Below, in pieces: positions 1-8,939 of a stretch of DNA of 59,025 bases; the first letter of the stretch is position 1, and each line of letters begins with the position of its first letter. The stretch comes from an uncultured Clostridia bacterium (GTDB lineage: Bacteria > Bacillota > Clostridia > TANB77 > CAG-508): assembly GCA_934169725.1 (NCBI GenBank), contig CAKPOF010000006.1, positions 1 through 59,025 of the forward strand, in the 5' to 3' direction. Under the pieces are notes generated by a model. That model made no database searches. It was not told the DNA's origin and saw only the letters and a list, made by a program, of their open reading frames with translations. Made by a program: the position numbers and the translations under genes.

Positions 1-1
1 A

Positions 2-64
2 TTTATATATCTTATATTATCAATAATTGGATGTTTTATAGGTAATAAAATAAAAAATAGTTAG
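2..64 (+). CDS. C-terminal end of a probable membrane protein (partial)
   Basis: An open frame enters from the left edge and stops with TAG at 62-64. The roughly 20 visible residues form one hydrophobic helix (FIYLILSIIGCFIG) followed by a basic tail (NKIKNS), as at the end of a membrane protein. The remainder lies outside the window, so the family cannot be named and the fragment could be a chance open frame. Confidence 0.25.
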   Translation, partial: FIYLILSIIGCFIGNKIKNS

Positions 65-94
65 TCAAATTACAATTAATGGAGGAGATTAATT

Positions 95-448
95 ATGGGA
101 TTATTTAATAAATTTATAAAAAAAGAAAAAGATGATTGGAAAAGTGCTTATATGGGGAATCCAAATTTTTATAAAGGTAAAGATGGTAAGCCATTTGGTG
201 CATTTGCACTAACAGAAAATACCTTAACTTCACTTCCAAAGAATCCCAAAGCCTTATATAAAATTGATAATACAGAAGTTGATGAATGGAAATTAATGCT
301 TGTAAGTACAACTAATAATGGAGTTTTAGGAGATATAGATTATTATAAGGCAATAAATAAACTAATGAAGTTTGTTATTGATGAAAAGGATAATAATATT
401 TTAATTAGAGGACTATCATTAAAAGAATTAAATGAAGTATTGAAATAA
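95..448 (+). CDS. Hypothetical protein, 117 aa
   Basis: The ATG follows a strong GGAGGAG site about 8 nt upstream, and the codon use matches its neighbours, so this is probably a real gene. The product is soluble, with a lysine-rich start (MGLFNKFIKKEKDDW) and mixed charge, and has no signal peptide or membrane helix. I do not recognise the family. It sits just upstream of a DUF3781 gene in the same direction, in the cargo of the tRNA-Arg element, and the two are probably co-transcribed. Confidence 0.6.
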   Translation: MGLFNKFIKKEKDDWKSAYMGNPNFYKGKDGKPFGAFALTENTLTSLPKNPKALYKIDNTEVDEWKLMLVSTTNNGVLGDIDYYKAINKLMKFVIDEKDNNILIRGLSLKELNEVLK

Positions 449-480
449 TTACAAATTACAATATATGGAGATGTTTATAA

Positions 481-726
481 ATGAATAAAGAAATATTATT
501 ATCAAATATAGATAAAGTTCATACTACTGAAATGGGTGTTGATAGAATCAAGAAGAATCTTAAATTAGATAACAATGATGTAGTTGAATATTGTAAAAAT
601 AAAGTTTTAGATAAAAATTGTAATATCTATAAACAAGGAAAGAATTGGTATTGTGAAATTGATAATATAGTAATAACTATTAACTCATATAGTTATACAA
701 TTATTACAGCACATATTAAAAAATAA
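481..726 (+). CDS. DUF3781 family protein
   Basis: This 81-residue protein fits the DUF3781 family in length and pattern. The signs are an opening IDKVHTTEMGVDRIKKNL segment, a central DVVEYCKN motif and the closing ITINSYSYTIITAHIKK. The family is small, cytosolic and of unknown function, and is common in clostridial genomes and mobile elements. It lies 32 nt after the preceding hypothetical gene with its own GGAG site and is probably the second gene of a two-gene unit. Confidence 0.75.
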   Translation: MNKEILLSNIDKVHTTEMGVDRIKKNLKLDNNDVVEYCKNKVLDKNCNIYKQGKNWYCEIDNIVITINSYSYTIITAHIKK

Positions 727-778
727 ATTACAAATTGTAGTTAAAAATAAAGATAGCAAATTTCTGCTATCTTTTACT

Positions 779-1021
779 TTATTCTATACAATTTTTCAAG
801 TCATCATAGTTAACATCCAGAACCTTACATAAGCCTATCAATTCGAAATCTTTTACAATTTGCGTACCATCTTCAATTCTTTTTAATTCTGTTGAATCAA
901 GATAAACAGCATGTAATTGTAGCAACCTACTAACTTCTATCTTTTCAAGTCCTTTTTCTTCTCTATATTTCTTTATTAAATTACCTATGACATTACTTTT
1001 TTTACCCTCATACTTTTTCAT
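779..1021 (-). CDS. XRE-family helix-turn-helix regulator (small)
   Basis: This 80-residue protein is almost entirely a lambda-repressor-like HTH: an opening IGNLIKKYREEKGLEKIEVSRLL, then a recognition helix and TELKRIEDG, then LCKVLDVNYDDL. There is no effector domain, so it would act as a dimeric DNA-binding regulator of the element. It runs convergent to the DUF3781 gene and divergent from the small ORF at 1157. The HTH core is slightly irregular around residues 28-40, and the target is unknown. Confidence 0.7.
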   Translation of the reverse strand: MKKYEGKKSNVIGNLIKKYREEKGLEKIEVSRLLQLHAVYLDSTELKRIEDGTQIVKDFELIGLCKVLDVNYDDLKNCIE

Positions 1022-1156
1022 TTTCCAAAGATTTCCTTCACAATAAACTAATATTATTGATTTTATTACATTTTTTTGTTATCATATCGAGAGAGCCTCG
1101 ACATTAGACTAGAATATACATTTTTTATAAATTTATTCACGAAAGGAGGTAATCTT

Positions 1157-1336
1157 TTGAATGACAAATATTACAAAATCCTCAGATTCGACGGAAAAGA
1201 ACAATACAGTGAAAGGAAAAATAGAAAAAATATAAAAGAATATTTGAATAAATATATTGATGAAGAAATTAATGAGATATTATTCATTGTCCCTGTTGAA
1301 AAACAAAAAAATTCACCAACAACTATTCCCCAATAA
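1157..1336 (+). CDS. Small hypothetical protein, TTG start
   Basis: The frame is open from 1076, but the only ribosome binding site is GAAAGGAGGT at 1141-1150, placed 6 nt before TTG at 1157. I therefore use that TTG, which gives 59 residues. The product is charged and soluble (NDKYYKILRFDGKEQYSE; EEINEILFIVPVEKQ). The family is not recognised. It lies between two minus-strand XRE genes and may belong to the element's control region. Confidence 0.5.
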   Translation: MNDKYYKILRFDGKEQYSERKNRKNIKEYLNKYIDEEINEILFIVPVEKQKNSPTTIPQ

Positions 1337-1352
1337 TCGTTAGTGAATTTAA

Positions 1353-1682
1353 TTATTTAGTATTTAAAAGGCAAGTAATCATTTGATCTATTATGGACTT
1401 ATCTCGACTTGTTAAAAGTTCATAATTTTCAACAACACTAGGAGATTTTAGAACTCCATGAAAAATTGCAACAGATGAACAATTTGCTAAGTTACAGATA
1501 TTTATTAAAGTATCTATACTTATTCCTACCTTACCGGTTTCCACTTGAGAAACAAATTGCGGGTTTAAGTTTAATTTTTCAGCAAATTCTTCTTGTGTCA
1601 AATTGAGTCCTTTTCTAATGTTTCTAATGTTTTGACCTAGTGTAGTATTACCAGCACTATTTGTATTTTCTATATTTTCCAT
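1353..1682 (-). CDS. XRE-family transcriptional regulator
   Basis: This 109-residue protein has a classical HTH_3 domain at about residues 15-70 (LGQNIRNIRKGLNLTQEEFA, then NPQFVSQVETGKVGISIDTL). The C-terminal helix probably serves in dimerisation. It resembles the control repressors of integrative elements. It is divergent from the Spo0E-like frame starting at 1835, so the roughly 150 bp between them may hold its operator. An imperfect dyad of ACTATAA/TTATAGT type lies at about 1740-1780. Confidence 0.85.
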   Translation of the reverse strand: MENIENTNSAGNTTLGQNIRNIRKGLNLTQEEFAEKLNLNPQFVSQVETGKVGISIDTLINICNLANCSSVAIFHGVLKSPSVVENYELLTSRDKSIIDQMITCLLNTK

Positions 1683-1834
1683 AATACTACCCCTATATGA
1701 TAGTATAGTAAAATATGGTAAAAAAATGAATTATATTAAAACTATAATTTTTTATAATATTATAGTTCTTAACTATAAAAAATGTAAAATGAACAGTAAA
1801 AATTATAGGCTACACCTATAAAAGGAGAAAAAAT

Positions 1835-2280
1835 ATGAGTTTAGAACTAGAAAAAACAAAAAAGAATTAGAAAATGCTATAAGAAATGAAGATTTAGATA
1901 TAAAGAAAATATTTGATATTTCAGCTAAAATAGATGAAGAAATTTTATTTCAAATTAAATTTAATGAATGTGATAAAATTGTAAGAAATAATGATTCAAG
2001 AGAACTTATAAATAGCATCAAGCAAGAACTTTCAAAGCATTATTATGGTATGTCTGAGCAAGAGCTTATAATAGTTTCACTAAATATATTTGACTATAGC
2101 TACTTAAAATTTCAACATATTTCAGAAGATGATATTGTAAAATATATCTGCACAAAAAATGCTATATATTATGACATATTAACAGATAAAGACAAGAAGT
2201 CATTAAAACTCGATTTAAACTTAAAATATTTTAAATATTTAATAAATAAATATACAAAGATAATAGAAAATGAGCAATAA
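1835..2280 (+). pseudogene. Spo0E-like protein split by a -1 frameshift in an A-run
   Basis: AAAGGAG precedes ATG at 1835, but this frame reads only MSLELEKTKKN before TAG at 1868. The adjacent frame continues seamlessly as ELENAIRNEDLDIKKIFD, then ISAKIDEEILFQIK, to TAA at 2280. The join resembles the Spo0E aspartyl-phosphatase fold, a pair of short helices with a SQELD-like motif (here SAKID), plus an unusual C-terminal extension of about 90 residues. Spo0E proteins dephosphorylate the sporulation regulator Spo0A. The frames meet exactly at A AAA AAG (1858-1864), a canonical -1 slippery heptamer in the correct phase. The break may be programmed frameshifting, a lost A, or a sequencing error. 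Confidence 0.5.
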
Positions 2281-2397
2281 AACATATAATTTATGTACTA
2301 AATTTACTAAAAAATGTACCATTTATCCAAAATAAAAAATTAAACTAAATATAGCATAAATAAAGTAATTTATTGCCCTATCAGGAGGTAATAATAA

Positions 2398-2727
2398 ATG
2401 AATACAAAATTAGAAAGATGGAAAGAAGAAAAATTTTTAAGGTATTTTTTAAGAAAGGAAAAAATTTTTTTGATGAATTTTAATATAGAGGCATATAAAA
2501 GTGATGACTTTGAATTTTATATGAGTTGGTTTATATATGCAATAAATGATTATATTGATAAAAGTTATGATATAGAAAAATTTTTTAGTTATTCATTTTG
2601 CAATAATTGCAATTTGAATATTATATATTTACCTTACATATTAAGTGATGAATTTAGAAAAAGAGTAATAGCAAATATAACAGAGTATAAACAAAAATAC
2701 AAAACAGAGCAAATCTTTGAATACTAA
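2398..2727 (+). CDS. Hypothetical protein, 109 aa
   Basis: ATG is preceded by AGGAGGT about 8 nt upstream. The product is aromatic-rich (many Phe/Tyr) and contains a Cys pair (FCNNCNLN) near residue 70. It has no signal peptide or clear membrane helix. I do not recognise the family. It is one of several element genes pointing toward the integrase. Confidence 0.55.
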   Translation: MNTKLERWKEEKFLRYFLRKEKIFLMNFNIEAYKSDDFEFYMSWFIYAINDYIDKSYDIEKFFSYSFCNNCNLNIIYLPYILSDEFRKRVIANITEYKQKYKTEQIFEY

Positions 2728-2782
2728 AATTGCTAATAATTACTTTTTATGATATAAAGATATAAAAATGGAGGTGAATGTT

Positions 2783-3253
2783 TTGAGTGATAAAAGAGAT
2801 TTTAGCTATATATTAGAGTATTATTCTGATAAAACACAGATATTGCATTTTGGCGTATCATTAGATAAAACAAAAATAAGATTAAATTTGACAAGAGAGA
2901 ACTTCGCAAAAATTGATAGAGAAAGTTATACAAAAGTTCCCGCACATAATAAAATCCTAGAAAACTGGGATGAATGGAAAAAGCAAAAGGAAACACTAGA
3001 ATTTAACGAACTTAATACTCGTATATGTCCTCCAGGACTTAAATTTGAAAAAGAAGGAGATAAATTAGTATTATCAGAAGAATATTGTAAAAAATATCAA
3101 GATATGTGTTTGCAAAATTATGACTTAAATATGAAATTTATTAAAAAATTAAATCATAAAACATTTGAAAAAATGCTTGATAAATTTGTAAAAAAATATA
3201 ACATGATGGAAGTAAAAGATTTAAAAGAATGTAAAAAGAAAACAGGCATTTAA
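2783..3253 (+). CDS. Hypothetical protein, 156 aa, TTG start
   Basis: The frame opens with ATG at 2768, but that ATG overlaps the ribosome binding site (GGAGGTG, 2770-2776), so TTG at 2783 is the likely start. The product is soluble and charged, with a lysine-rich helical C-terminus (LNHKTFEKMLDKFVKKYNMM) and a conserved-looking TRICPPGLKFEKEGDKLVL segment. I do not recognise it. It is followed directly by a tiny ORF and the excisionase-like gene, as in integrative elements. Confidence 0.55.
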   Translation: MSDKRDFSYILEYYSDKTQILHFGVSLDKTKIRLNLTRENFAKIDRESYTKVPAHNKILENWDEWKKQKETLEFNELNTRICPPGLKFEKEGDKLVLSEEYCKKYQDMCLQNYDLNMKFIKKLNHKTFEKMLDKFVKKYNMMEVKDLKECKKKTGI

Positions 3254-3254
3254 A

Positions 3255-3353
3255 ATGTATCCAAGAAATATTGTGTTAGAAATTGCAGGAAGTAAAGTTT
3301 ATGCAGAAAAGAAATTACAAGATTTAAAAAATGGATGTGGTACAAATGAATAG
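3255..3353 (+). CDS. Tiny ORF between hypothetical gene and excisionase
   Basis: ATG lies 1 nt after the TAA of the previous gene, and the 32-residue frame (MYPRNIVLEIAGSKVYAEKK...) ends inside the start of the next gene. Tight packing and same-strand overlap suggest translational coupling. It could equally be a chance frame, and no family is recognised. Confidence 0.3.
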   Translation: MYPRNIVLEIAGSKVYAEKKLQDLKNGCGTNE

Positions 3354-3552
3354 TTTTCAAAATGAAACAATAAAATTTGGGATAACTGTAGATGAAGCAC
3401 GAAAACAGCTAGGGATAGGAAGAAACTTAATGTTAAAACTTGTAACTGTTCCTGGTTTTCCTGCAATAAGATTTAAAAGAAAAATAATTATAAATGGAAA
3501 CAAGCTACAAGAGTGGTTTGATAAAAACTATGGTCAATACGGTAAATATTAG
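3331..3552 (+). CDS. Excisionase-like HTH protein
   Basis: The product has at most 73 residues; ATG at 3346 is an alternative start giving 68. It has a MerR/excisionase-type winged helix: ITVDEARKQLGIGRNLMLKL, then VPGFPAIRFKRKIIINGNKL and QEWFDKN. Length and sequence resemble the Xis proteins encoded immediately upstream of Tn916-type integrases, and the integrase gene does follow 110 nt later. Xis bends att DNA and steers the integrase toward excision. Confidence 0.75.
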   Translation: MDVVQMNSFQNETIKFGITVDEARKQLGIGRNLMLKLVTVPGFPAIRFKRKIIINGNKLQEWFDKNYGQYGKY

Positions 3553-3663
3553 TGTGTTCAACCTTGTTTTTCTTCTTATAAAAATGTAAAATATAAATAG
3601 ACTTTAAATATTGTATAATAAATTCTATTTATATTTTCTTTTTAAACTTGGGAGGAGTTAGGA

Positions 3664-5056
3664 ATGGAAAGAATAAATAGACAGAGAGCACCCAAAGGAA
3701 GTGTTACAGTTAGAAAAAAAGGAAATAGTTAAGAAGCAAGAGTAACATTAGAATTAGTAAATATAATGGAGGGAGTTGATAAAAATCCTAGACTATCTAG
3801 AACGGCAAAAACAGAAGAAGATGCAAAAAAAAGATTAGGAAAGTTAATTGTTGATGTTTATTTTGAAGCTCAAAAGAAGTCTCATAGTAAAAAAATCTTT
3901 TCAGATGAGTGTACTGAAGAATTAGACAAATTTGAGGAATATAGAGAAGAAAAAACAAAAAGAAAAATAGAAGAATTAGCTGAAGATTATGCTGTTTTTC
4001 CAAATATTGCTAAAGAATGGCTTAATTGGAAAAAAAAGCAAGTAAATCCTAATACTAATAAAACCATTAGTCCTAAAACAGTTGAAACTTACATAAATAC
4101 AATTCAAAATCATGTTATGATAGATTTTAAGGATTGTTTAGTAGCAGATATGACTAAAGAAGTAGTTGAAGATTATATTAATGAAAAACGACAAAAAACA
4201 CCTAGACTTGCTAAAGATTTATTTTTATTGATTAGGTGTGTTTTAACATATGCAAAAGAAAATAGACATTTAATTGCTGAAGTACCAAATTTCAATTTAA
4301 AATTTGCAAAAAAGAAAAGAGCAAAGAAAGCAAAAATACCATATTTACCAGCTGATAGACAGGAAGTATGGCTAGATATCTGCGAAAAAGACAAAAGAGA
4401 ATTTGCATTATTGTTTGCAACTTTACTACAAACAGGTATGAGACCTGAAGAACGGTTGTGGACTAAAATGGAAATGTGTATTATTTAATAAAAATATTAT
4501 TAAAGTAGAAAATGCTTATAAAGATATAACTATATATGATGATGATATGAATATAATTGGACACAAATTTCAAGATGGAGATTTAAAAACAGAAGAAAGT
4601 TATAGAAATATACCAATGTCTGTACGATTAAAAAATATGCTATTGAATATCAAGAAAGAAAAACAAGCAACATGTAAGTTGAACGGAAAAAAGTGGAACG
4701 AATCGGAATATGTTTTTCAAAATCAATTAGGAAATCCATATACACCTGAAAGGCTACCTAGAAAAATACAGGAGTTTATAAAAAAATATAAATTAGAACA
4801 TATGACAGTTTATGGTTTTAGACATTCTTTTGCTACTTTAATGAGTGAAAAAGGTATGGATAGAGAAGTTTTGAGAGAATTGATGGGACATGCAGAGTTT
4901 GAAACAACTGATTTTTACTATATACATATTTCTGAAGAACGAAAGAAAAAAGAGTACGAAAGAGTACATAATGAAATAACTCAGGGGAAAACTACTCAAT
5001 TTAAGGGGAAAAATTTTATTGTTAAAAGAAAAATAAAAGCCCCCAAATCTGCTTGA
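3664..5056 (+). pseudogene. Tyrosine recombinase (Tn916/ICE-type integrase), disrupted
   Basis: GGGAGGAG precedes ATG at 3664. The frame is interrupted by TAA at 3730 (codon 23) and breaks again at CGG (4453-4455). Skipping the C restores RPEEGCGLKWKCV and the rest of the protein. The arm-binding and SAM-like core domains are visible (KEWLNWKKKQVNPNTNKTIS). The catalytic domain shows the first Arg in TGMRPEE, an HxxR-like box with Tyr at the His position (VYGFRHSFATL), GHAEFETTDFYY with the nucleophilic Tyr, and a basic tail. The gene ends 6 bp before the 3' end of tRNA-Arg, so it marks the element's attachment-site end. It is probably inactive. Confidence 0.85.
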
Positions 5057-5062
5057 GGACTG

Positions 5063-5139
5063 TGGTGCAGCAGGAGGAATTCGAATCCCCGACCTCTCGG
5101 TTCGTAGCCGAGTGCTCTATCCAGCTAAGCTACTGCTGC
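5063..5139 (-). tRNA. tRNA-Arg (anticodon ACG)
   Basis: The reverse complement folds as a complete tRNA: acceptor GCAGCAG/CTGCTGC with discriminator A and encoded CCA, anticodon stem CTCGG/CCGAG with loop CTACGAA, and T-arm GGGGA/TCCTC with TTCGAAT loop. Anticodon ACG, after conversion to inosine, reads CGU, CGC and CGA but not CGG. Its 3' end abuts the integrase gene, so it is the likely integration target of the left element. Confidence 0.95.
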
Positions 5140-5195
5140 ATATATAGAAAATATTATAAAATACATTTACAACATTTTCATTTGAAATATATATT

Positions 5196-5316
<121 letters not shown>

Positions 5317-5382
5317 ATACATAATATTATAAATACTTTTTAAAAATTTTTCAAGAGATTTCAAGAAATTTTATAAAAATCC

Positions 5383-5411
5383 TTGCAAATCATAAAAAAA
5401 TATGCTATTAT
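5383..5411 (+). promoter_or_regulatory. Promoter for tRNA-Pro
   Basis: TTGCAA (5383-5388) and TATTAT (5406-5411) are separated by 17 bp, about 30 bp upstream of the tRNA 5' end. Confidence 0.6.
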
Positions 5412-5441
5412 ATATAAGCATTAAATATGATGTGATTATTT

Positions 5442-5517
5442 CGAGGTGTAGCGCAGTTGGTAGCGCGCGTGGTTTGGGACCATGAGGTCGCAGGTTCGAT
5501 CCCTGTCACCTCGACCA
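5442..5517 (+). tRNA. tRNA-Pro (anticodon TGG)
   Basis: The acceptor CGAGGTG pairs with CACCTCG, with discriminator A and encoded CCA. The anticodon arm is CGTGG-TTTGGGA-CCATG, giving anticodon TGG. The D and T arms are regular (AGGTTCGATCCCT). Confidence 0.95.
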
Positions 5518-5574
5518 CTAAAATGAAATTTTGTAGGAAACTACAGAAGGACGAAATTTATATCAAAAGTGCAT

Positions 5575-5615
5575 AAATACGTTATTTCAAGAAATTGAGA
5601 TAACGTATTTTTTCT
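5575..5615 (+). terminator. Rho-independent terminator after tRNA-Pro
   Basis: An 11-bp stem AAATACGTTAT/ATAACGTATTT with a 14-nt loop runs directly into a T-rich tract, about 57 nt downstream of tRNA-Pro. Confidence 0.7.
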
Positions 5616-5772
5616 GTTTTAAGTCTTTTAAAATCCTTCTACATCTTTTTTTAGGAGATTTTTAGTAAAAATTGAGTGGAAACGAAAATATTACGAATTT
5701 AGAATCGGAGAATTATCAAGACAAGTAAATATAATAGATTTTGCAGAAAATTTCAAAGAAGATTATATAAAT

Positions 5773-6132
5773 ATGACAGAGAAAAACGTAAAATTAAGGC
5801 TATCGAATAGTTTATTGAAAGAAGAACTAGAAAATAAAGAAAAAGAACTAGAGTTAAAATATGAAAGTAAATCTTATAATATGGAACGTGAATATAAAAA
5901 AGAAATTAGTAAATTAAAAAAAGAAAATAAGCACTTGAATAAAATGATAGATAAATTTAAAGTAACTTTAAAAAGATTTATTAAATGGCTTTGTCATAAA
6001 TTTTCATGTTCATCTGAGGATGAGCTTATACGAGATTTTGAGAAAGAAACATATACTAACTCTAATTTTGAAAAGCAACTTAATATAAACGAATCTAAGA
6101 AGAAACATGATAATTTTGATATTGAATATTAG
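5773..6132 (+). CDS. C-terminal fragment of a MobV (Pre/Mob) relaxase
   Basis: The protein is a long charged coiled coil (KEELENKEKELELKYESK; ISKLKKENKHLNKMIDKFK) ending in FIKWLCHKFSCSSEDELIRD and FEKETY. That is the usual tail of Pre/Mob mobilization relaxases in Firmicutes. The frame stays open upstream to 5599, reading RIGELSRQVNIIDFAENFKE. The N-terminal catalytic domain with its metal-binding histidines is absent, so this is a truncated leftover of a mobilizable element next to tRNA-Pro. It is probably non-functional. Confidence 0.5.
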   Translation: MTEKNVKLRLSNSLLKEELENKEKELELKYESKSYNMEREYKKEISKLKKENKHLNKMIDKFKVTLKRFIKWLCHKFSCSSEDELIRDFEKETYTNSNFEKQLNINESKKKHDNFDIEY

Positions 6133-6148
6133 AAAGGATTTAATAATA

Positions 6149-6433
6149 ATGGAAAATAAAGAATTAAAATTATATGATATGAATTCAATAGAATTATATG
6201 AATTAATAGATAGTTCAAGAATAAAATTAAAAAGAACTAATTTAGAATATAAAAATTTATATGAGCAATTTCACAAAATAATGAATGATTACCCAAACTT
6301 ACAACTAATTTTAGAAGATGAAGAAACATTAGAATTAAACAAAGAAGAATGTAAAATGTTGCAAAAATTAAATTCTTTATATATGCAAATGTGTGATTTC
6401 GAAGAAAGAGAAATATTCTTTTTGGGAGCTTGA
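6149..6433 (+). CDS. Small hypothetical protein following the relaxase tail
   Basis: AGAAAGGA (6131-6138) precedes ATG at 6149, giving 94 residues; a longer frame from 6107 has no binding site. The product is acidic and helical (MNSIELYELIDSSRIKLKRT; ILEDEETLELNKEECKML). Position and style fit the small accessory ORFs found after Mob relaxases, but I cannot assign a family. Confidence 0.55.
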   Translation: MENKELKLYDMNSIELYELIDSSRIKLKRTNLEYKNLYEQFHKIMNDYPNLQLILEDEETLELNKEECKMLQKLNSLYMQMCDFEEREIFFLGA

Positions 6434-6480
6434 GAGGAATATTATTATTTTAAAAATATCGGAATTATAAAATAACTATG

Positions 6481-6518
6481 AAAAGCGATAATAGAATTAT
6501 TATTCATTATCGCTTTTT
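6481..6518 (+). terminator. Rho-independent terminator
   Basis: A 12-bp stem AAAAGCGATAAT/ATTATCGCTTTT is followed by T residues. It closes the relaxase-remnant unit. Confidence 0.8.
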
Positions 6519-6722
6519 GCCGTTTTACATTTACTATATTTTGTATTTTTGTAATGCAATTAAATTTATTAATAAGAATTAATTATTATAATATTTATAA
6601 CCACTCTTCTACTATTTCCTTTGTTATATTTAAAATTCCTCTACCTACACCAATCTCTATATTAGGTTTTATTTTACCATAATAATCGCTTCACCACTAA
6701 TAAATAATCCATTTCTTCTATA

Positions 6723-7376
6723 TTATTTTTTACCATTCCATTCTTTGTAAAACTCATCTAGAAAATTTTCCATATATTCTGTTCTTTTTATTGCAATTGT
6801 TTTTCCTGTTTCTGTATTAATCGTATCTTTAATTTTTAATAACTTTTCATAGAAATGATTAATTGCATGCCTTTTCTTGTTTCTATATTCTTCTTGATTG
6901 TTTATTTCCACTATCCCCATATCTGGATCATATATAAGGTTTCCTTTTTTTCCGTTATATGCAAAGCACCTAGCTATTCCTATAGCTCCAATAGCATCTA
7001 TTCTATCAGCATCTTGAACAATTTTTCCTTCATCTGAAATTTCAATATTATTAAATCCACCTTTAAATCCTAAATTTTCTATTGAGTGTATAATATTTTT
7101 AATATCATATTCATCTATTTCATTATATATATTGAGTTTTTTCATTAAGTTTTCTAAATTTTGCTTTACATCTCCATTTGAAAATTTTTCATCAAAAACA
7201 TCATGCAATAAAGCAATCATTCTTACTATAAATTCATCTTTTTTTTCTATTTCGTTAATTTGCAATGATAAATCATGTACTCTTTTTATATGCCACCAAT
7301 CATGACCTGTACTTTCTTGATTAAAATTTGATTTTACATAATCCTCTGTTATTTTTAAAATACTTTCTTTATTCAT
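6723..7376 (-). CDS. HD-domain phosphohydrolase (YedJ-like)
   Basis: This 217-residue protein carries the HD-superfamily metal-binding pattern: an early His (GHDWWHIKRVHDLS, residues 24-37), the HD doublet in ALLHDVFDEKF (about 55), a third His in NIIHSIENLGFKGG (about 90) and the closing Asp in IVQDADRIDAIGAIGIARCF (about 118-135). The set matches the YedJ-like metal-dependent phosphohydrolases, whose substrates are unknown (probably nucleotides). Length is normal. It stands alone with about 160 nt on each side, and the start is an ATG with a poor binding site. Confidence 0.85.
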   Translation of the reverse strand: MNKESILKITEDYVKSNFNQESTGHDWWHIKRVHDLSLQINEIEKKDEFIVRMIALLHDVFDEKFSNGDVKQNLENLMKKLNIYNEIDEYDIKNIIHSIENLGFKGGFNNIEISDEGKIVQDADRIDAIGAIGIARCFAYNGKKGNLIYDPDMGIVEINNQEEYRNKKRHAINHFYEKLLKIKDTINTETGKTIAIKRTEYMENFLDEFYKEWNGKK

Positions 7377-7538
7377 AATTAATTTTGTATGATATTTTTA
7401 ATTACACAAAAAACCATACCATCCTAACTTTTAAATTATATATATTATATATTAGCATAAAATTTAAAAAAAGTATAGAGGAGAACTTATAATTTACAAT
7501 TAGCTAAAATATGCATATATCAACAAAAAGAATATAGA

Positions 7539-8549
7539 TTATTCTATATTCTCATAATTAATTGTATATTTATTATTAAAGTATTTGACCTTTGCTGTTG
7601 CGCCAGTTATAAAAGTATTAAATGGTCTAACATGTCCAAAATCACAATTTACTATTATTGGTACATTATATTTTGATAATATATTCAATAATAATTTATT
7701 TTGTTCTTTCAAAAATTCTTCATTTAATGTTATTTTTCCTCTACCAATCATAAAACAACAAACGTTATCAAACCAATGACTTTTTTCAATTATTTCTAGA
7801 GATTTTGTTAATTGTTCAATATTCATTGCACAATTTTCAATAAACCAAATAATATTTTTATGTTTTTTGTTATACTCTTGCATATTGTCATACTGTGACT
7901 TGGGTAAATCTCGTAAAACATCTAAACAGCCACCAAGTAGTGTTCCACTTACAGTAAAATCATTTAATCCAGTTAATTCTGTTACTGAAGAAAGAGTATC
8001 AAGGTTATAACCACATAGTTCTTTTCCTTCTATTTTTTTATAAGATTTAGTTTCAAAAAGTTTTTGCGAATATTGCTCTATAATGTGACCCTTTAATAAT
8101 TCAATATTGTCTTTGATAGTTTGATCCCATTTTTCATAACCGAATGTAGGAAAGCAAGGTGCATAAAAGGTATTCCAATTACTCATTGTTTCTAATAAAA
8201 ATGTTAAAATAGAATTATCTGAAAATCCCTGAAAAATTTTTTTATTTGGATGTTTTTTTATTATATCAAAATTAATATATTTAATGATTTGAAATTGTGT
8301 ATCACCACCGTTTGCTGAAATAATTGTATCAATTGAATCGTCTAATAATGCATCAACTAATTCTGAAGCTTTCAACTTATATTCATCTTCTGTATATTTA
8401 TTTTCTAAAGTAACAGTTGTTCCAAGTTTTACAGTTATTCCCATATTATTAAAATTTTTAATCGCATTTTCTAATCTTATTTTATCTCCTTTACTCTGAA
8501 CTGAATCAGAAGGAGCAGTTATAAAAACATTATCTTTTAAATATTTCAT
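7539..8549 (-). CDS. S66-family serine peptidase (LD-carboxypeptidase/MccF-like)
   Basis: The 336-residue protein shows the S66 triad: nucleophile Ser near residue 110 in IFQGFSDNS, Glu in IIWFIENCAMN and His in CDFGHVRPF near the end. The N-terminus NVFITAPSDS is the family's usual first strand. S66 enzymes cleave the LD bond of murein tetrapeptides or, in MccF, the acyl-sulfamoyl bond of microcin C. The spacing and closing domain look more MccF/S66-C-like than LdcA-like. ATG at 8549 follows AAAGGTGATT; the GTG three codons earlier is part of that site. Confidence 0.85.
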   Translation of the reverse strand: MKYLKDNVFITAPSDSVQSKGDKIRLENAIKNFNNMGITVKLGTTVTLENKYTEDEYKLKASELVDALLDDSIDTIISANGGDTQFQIIKYINFDIIKKHPNKKIFQGFSDNSILTFLLETMSNWNTFYAPCFPTFGYEKWDQTIKDNIELLKGHIIEQYSQKLFETKSYKKIEGKELCGYNLDTLSSVTELTGLNDFTVSGTLLGGCLDVLRDLPKSQYDNMQEYNKKHKNIIWFIENCAMNIEQLTKSLEIIEKSHWFDNVCCFMIGRGKITLNEEFLKEQNKLLLNILSKYNVPIIVNCDFGHVRPFNTFITGATAKVKYFNNKYTINYENIE

Positions 8550-8569
8550 CTTAATCACCTTTTTACTAC

Positions 8570-8863
8570 TTAAATTTTTTGATCAAATCTTAAATTTTTA
8601 ATATTCATACCTGAATTTTTATAAAAGTTTATAGCGTTTTCATTAAATCCCCACAAATTCATTTTTAAATTCAGCAATTAATATATATTGTTGCTATTTG
8701 ATAATTCAGTTTTAAACTCATCAAAATTCATAGGATCAACATCCTTATATATATCATTTCTCTCATTTAAATGTAATTTATGTACTTGCATAATTAATTT
8801 ATGAATATCTTGAAAATCACTTATTTCAGCCTTTCTTATAATGATTTTTTCTTCCATACTCAT
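8570..8863 (-). pseudogene. GNAT N-acetyltransferase, internally deleted
   Basis: The first 61 codons give a GNAT N-terminus (IIIRKAEISDFQDIHKLIMQ) and stop at NIY. About 20 nt further another frame yields a typical GNAT C-terminus (NLWGFNENAINFYKNSGM, then NIKNLRFDQKI) ending at 8570. The acetyl-CoA-binding middle (about 60 residues, motif A) is missing, so this is a decayed gene. Confidence 0.7.
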
Positions 8864-8939
8864 TTCTCAAATCTATTTTTATGTTATTTTTATTTAATCT
8901 ATTAAATCTTTATATGCCATAAATTTGTATTTATTAAAC

